DNA of 64,000 nucleotides, from positions 372,001 through 436,000 of the forward strand of contig SRSI01000044.1 of the NCBI GenBank assembly GCA_005656395.1. The letters are read 5' to 3'. A program made the position numbers and the translations under genes. The notes beneath the pieces were generated by a model. That model was not told where the DNA came from, did not search any database, and was given only the letters and a program-made list of their open reading frames with translations. Shown here one piece after another: positions 62,401-64,000 of this stretch. Numbering within the stretch: the stretch's first letter is position 1; each line of letters starts with the position of its first letter. The stretch is from Strongyloides papillosus. Its lineage: Eukaryota > Nematoda > Chromadorea > Rhabditida > Strongyloididae.

Positions 62401-64000
62401 TTATGATTTTTGTGGAGGACTGTTTTTCATAGTACTCACTATTGAAAAAAGTCGGAAAATTATGATTTTCATTACAGAGAAACCTCAAATAATCATATTG
62501 GTTCAGTAAATTATAAAAAAATCTTCTTTAACCTCAGAGAATTGTGGTTAATATAAATTTATTGAATAATCCTTTAATTATTTTTAAGTGCTTTTACTAG
62601 TTTAAATTTTTGCGAAGTGGTACCAATAGTTATTAAAATTATCACTTTTAATTAAAGTTGTCATTAAGTACATCAAATAAAGGAACAGATTATGATAGCA
62701 TTACTTCCCTGTAGAGGTAAAGAAATTAATAATAATGAGGATAATAATGTATTTTGGATTGCAAAACTATACGATTTAACACGTTAATAAATCTTTCATC
62801 TCAATTAATAAATTTATTTTCAGAAGTATAATAAAAATTACAATAAAGATTAAGTGTATCTTATTCTAGATAAGGTTAGCTATAATGAGACTATTTTTTT
62901 AAAGTTCAAAGTTAGGTACACTAAATAAATGATAAAAAAACACAAACAGGATATTATTGAAGATGTGCTTAATATTTTTATCAGAAATTAATTACAATTA
63001 TTTAAAAAGCAACTACAGTTAACATATAGTGAATCATTTAACGCCATAAAAATTAATTAATGATCAAACACATTATTTCAATGAATTTAATGTAATTCAA
63101 TGTCTTCAATCAAAATCTACAAGAAATCAAAAATTTTACCAAAACAAACTGTTCTTTCAAAATAAGGACACCTAAATTTTTAAATGAATCATCTCACTTT
63201 TTTTTGGTGTTTTTGTGCTAATTTATGATATTTATGTTTAATTATAAATTATTTTACTATAATAAAAAAATATACATTAAGAAAAATATTCTTTTTTACT
63301 AAAATACAAAAATCGCAAAGATTAGAATAATTGTAGTTTGTGTTTTGATTTATAGTTTATTTCTTAAAAAATATCCTAACTTTGATAAATTTATTTTTTA
63401 TTTTTGAAAAACTTTTTGGTTGTGTGTAGAAATATTTAAAAGATAGTTGAATTAATCTTAAGATAATGCTTATGATTGAAATGTAAGTAGCAATAGTTAT
63501 TTTAATAGATATGAAAATCTTCTAACTATTTTTGTGACTGCACAGTTAAAAAGAAGTATGATAACTCGTATATAAATTTTTTACTCAAAATTAAGGATCA
63601 CAAATATTTTAGTTATAAAATATTTACAGTATAAACTACTTCGAAGATTAAATAAACTTGATTTTAATATCCCGCAAACATTAAAAATATTTACTATTTG
63701 CTAATTTATATTAAGATTAACTCATAATATCTCTTTCTCCTATATTATTTAATTAATTAGAAATATTAATTTTGAAAGATGAGACCTATTGTTCTCAAAT
63801 TTAATAAAGATTTTTTTTCAAGAAAAAATAAGTTTTTAAAAAGGGGGGAAAAATTCTTTATAAATTAAATATAATGATTTAAACAAAAATTTTAATCTTT
63901 AAACAAAATTTTTTTTATTTTTATCCACCAATTACGTCAATAAATAATAATACGTTTATCTATGGATGAGGCATTCAACTATTTAAATTAAAAATATCTG
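56408..64000. other. 7.6 kb gene-poor spacer to the window end
   Basis: A+T-rich, with no supportable gene. The first few hundred bases should hold the promoter of the SEFIR receptor. On the minus strand around 60780-61130 there are broken, coding-like pieces (listed separately). On the plus strand about 62240-62800 has faint coding-like pieces in shifting frames, but I recognise nothing in them. The rest looks like neutral A+T-rich DNA. Confidence 0.5.
60780..61130 (-). pseudogene. possible decayed coding sequence, identity unknown
   Basis: Minus-strand translation gives adjoining fragments with normal amino-acid composition but in shifting frames: RKRKYRESEIS, VCPSKNSPVYWIEKA, VRIPNDIRDKLAKLMFLW, MVIYDETLNFFM, and the longest, SSLPPLINELFTSQG running into IKLYQKVIITFDGDRE before a stop. 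This is denser than the surrounding noncoding DNA. The arrangement is faintly like a BED/hAT transposase (basic/zinc-finger start, then a central helical part), but the match is too weak to name. There is no intact ORF. Confidence 0.25.

Noticed and set aside
1..64000. tRNA, rRNA, spliced-leader RNA, CRISPR or operon-type bacterial features
   Set aside because: I looked for T-loop (GGTTCGA-type) motifs, SL1-like sequence and regular direct repeats on both strands and saw none. A covariance-model scan would settle the RNA genes.

Overview
The window is nuclear DNA of a nematode, most likely Strongyloides or a close relative. By eye it is about four-fifths A+T. Most introns are 47-70 nt with GTAAG/GTATG donors and TTTTAG/TTTTCAG acceptors. 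Several start codons sit just behind an orphan acceptor, as expected for spliced-leader trans-splicing. The gene families are nematode-typical: two-domain saposins, a Ground-like (grl) protein, a PMT-1-type phosphoethanolamine methyltransferase, an ILCR-type SEFIR receptor and a bestrophin. No prokaryotic features are present. Exon structures were built by reading both strands and checking splice phase by hand.

Layout: (1) 1-5.9 kb: the 3' end of CYFIP/gex-2 (+), convergent with a divergent PMT-1-like gene (-), then a small two-exon ankyrin gene (-) with no long ORF. (2) 7.4-12.1 kb: an orphan predicted beta-propeller protein (+), then two tandem genes (+) with two SapB domains each; the second has no visible signal peptide. 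(3) 14-17.3 kb: troponin I (+), whose second exon as printed is out of frame with the conserved C-terminus, convergent with a grl gene (-) that has a TATA box and Grainyhead-like sites. (4) 21.9-23.2 kb: a class A peptide-type GPCR (+). (5) 24-25.7 kb: two decayed mariner transposons side by side; a relative of the first lies at 35.3-36.2 kb. (6) 26.4-28.6 kb: a Shisa/WBP1-like single-pass membrane protein with a PPPY motif (-). (7) 36.4-38.4 kb: a complete bestrophin (-). (8) 47.5-50.8 kb: an unrecognised two-exon gene with a 2.2 kb intron (+). (9) 52.3-53 kb: a Ly6-like, probably GPI-anchored secreted protein (+). (10) 53.7-56.4 kb: an interleukin-17-receptor-like SEFIR receptor (-). Large spacers (17.2-21.9, 28.6-36.4, 38.4-47.5, 56.4-64 kb) show no supportable genes.

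The genes do not form one pathway. They are a normal mix of muscle (troponin I), cytoskeleton (CYFIP/WAVE), lipid (PMT), gut/secreted (saposins), cuticle-related (grl) and signalling genes (GPCR, SEFIR receptor, bestrophin). I see no convincing new system. The items most worth checking are the troponin I frame break, the degenerate SAM motif in the PMT-1-like protein, the saposin pair, and a perfect-TIR but dead mariner.
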